The notes beneath the pieces are model-generated. The model did not search any database. It saw nothing but the letters and a program-made list of their open reading frames with translations, and had not been told where the DNA came from. DNA of 64,000 bases from the NCBI RefSeq assembly GCF_002849655.1, contig NZ_PDNW01000016.1:31012-95011 (forward strand). The letters are read 5' to 3'. This stretch comes from Pollutimonas subterranea. Its GTDB lineage: Bacteria; Pseudomonadota; Gammaproteobacteria; Burkholderiales; Burkholderiaceae_B. Numbering within the stretch: the first letter of the stretch is position 1; each line of letters starts with the position of its first letter. Positions 63,775-64,000 of the stretch are shown piece by piece. Made by a program: the position numbers and the translations under genes.

Positions 63775-63886
63775 ACGAACCTCCGGAAACAATGTAGTGA
63801 AACTGATGAGATATTACTGAGCCCTATTTTACCCGACTTGATTTATCGGCGTAGCGGTCGCTCGTCACAAAACGCGCGCCCAATAC

Positions 63887-63921
63887 AAAAACCCCCGCAC
63901 GTTTACACGGGCGGGGGTTTT
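63887..63921 (-). terminator. rRNA operon terminator
   Basis: AAAACCCCCGC (63888-63898) and GCGGGGGTTTT (63911-63921) form an eleven-base stem with a twelve-base loop. On the minus strand it follows the 5S gene end by about 15 bases and ends in TTTT. The hairpin is symmetric and may also work from the left. Confidence 0.88.
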
Positions 63922-63936
63922 CTTACTGCATAAGAG

Positions 63937-64000
63937 CTTGACGATGACCTACTTTCACAGACGTACGTCCACTATCATCGGCGCAAAGGCGTTTCACGTT
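63937..64000 (-). rRNA. rrf: 5S rRNA, 3' part (runs off the right edge)
   Basis: Read on the minus strand, the last about 64 bases of a 5S rRNA: CGCCGATGATAGTGG, then GTGAAAGTAGGTCATCG with the 3' end near 63937, a pattern typical of betaproteobacterial 5S. The 5' part and the 23S and 16S genes lie beyond the window. The rRNA operon therefore runs leftward and ends at the terminator next to it. Confidence 0.93.

Noticed and set aside
1..64000. CRISPR array, prophage, insertion sequence or integron
   Set aside because: I saw no regularly spaced repeats, transposase, integrase with attachment duplication or phage structural genes.

Overview
The window reads as chromosome of a high-GC betaproteobacterium of the Alcaligenaceae type (Bordetella, Achromobacter, Pusillimonas and relatives). 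The evidence is a fused murE-murF gene inside a complete division and cell-wall (dcw) cluster, the order dcw - lpxC - dciA / M23 peptidase - secA, the lptD-surA-rsmA block with divergent amgK-murU, and a proteobacterial class A RNase P RNA. The genus assignment is inference. I see no prophage, insertion sequence, integron or CRISPR array; this is mostly core chromosome with a few accessory genes.

Layout. 1-6.1 kb: a small Cys-containing protein and a glutaredoxin-like protein; an Xre/MmyB-type regulator divergent from a monooxygenase-fold protein, with a large palindrome between them; an MBL-fold exonuclease translationally close to an ATP-dependent DNA ligase; a Nu-class glutathione transferase; a small membrane protein. 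6.3-9.7 kb: an unusual UvrD-like helicase with a DUF5710 tail, and a fused SpmA/SpmB-like membrane protein. 9.75-16.3 kb: envelope biogenesis, with rsmA, surA and lptD on the minus strand and the peptidoglycan-recycling pair amgK-murU on the plus strand. 16.5-22.2 kb: a coiled-coil membrane protein and two tandem amino-acid ABC importers (glutamine-type HPQ, methionine-type NIQ). 22.4-25.1 kb: tRNA-Lys, a metallophosphoesterase, and an ECF sigma factor with a Tat-type ferritin-like protein and a cytochrome c. 25.2-35.4 kb: a catalytically degenerate GH31 protein, mnmC, an inositol monophosphatase, fadD, an M20 amidohydrolase, an acyl-CoA thioesterase and mgtE. 35.5-39.8 kb: secA, an M23 peptidase and dciA.

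39.8-58.0 kb is the dcw cluster, all on the minus strand: mraZ, rsmH, ftsL, ftsI, murE-murF, mraY, murD, ftsW, murG, murC, ddl, ftsQ, ftsA, ftsZ, lpxC. Most junctions are 1-4 base stop/start overlaps, so it looks like one translationally coupled transcript. A promoter and four 10-bp-phased MraZ-type boxes sit just before mraZ. To the right lie rnpB, an ABC-F ATPase (uup), pyrC, a second M20 amidohydrolase, a SWIB-domain protein, a DUF4870-like membrane protein, and the 3' end of a 5S rRNA gene whose rRNA operon enters from beyond the right edge.

The genes together cover envelope growth (lipid A, LPS export, peptidoglycan synthesis and recycling, outer-membrane protein folding, Sec export) and division. 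The parts most worth a second look are the ECF-ferritin-cytochrome locus with a candidate self-controlled promoter, the GH31 protein lacking its catalytic acid/base, the helicase with an altered P-loop, the enlarged GlnP-type permease, the Xre palindrome and the phased MraZ boxes. I did not find a clear case of an entirely new multi-gene system.
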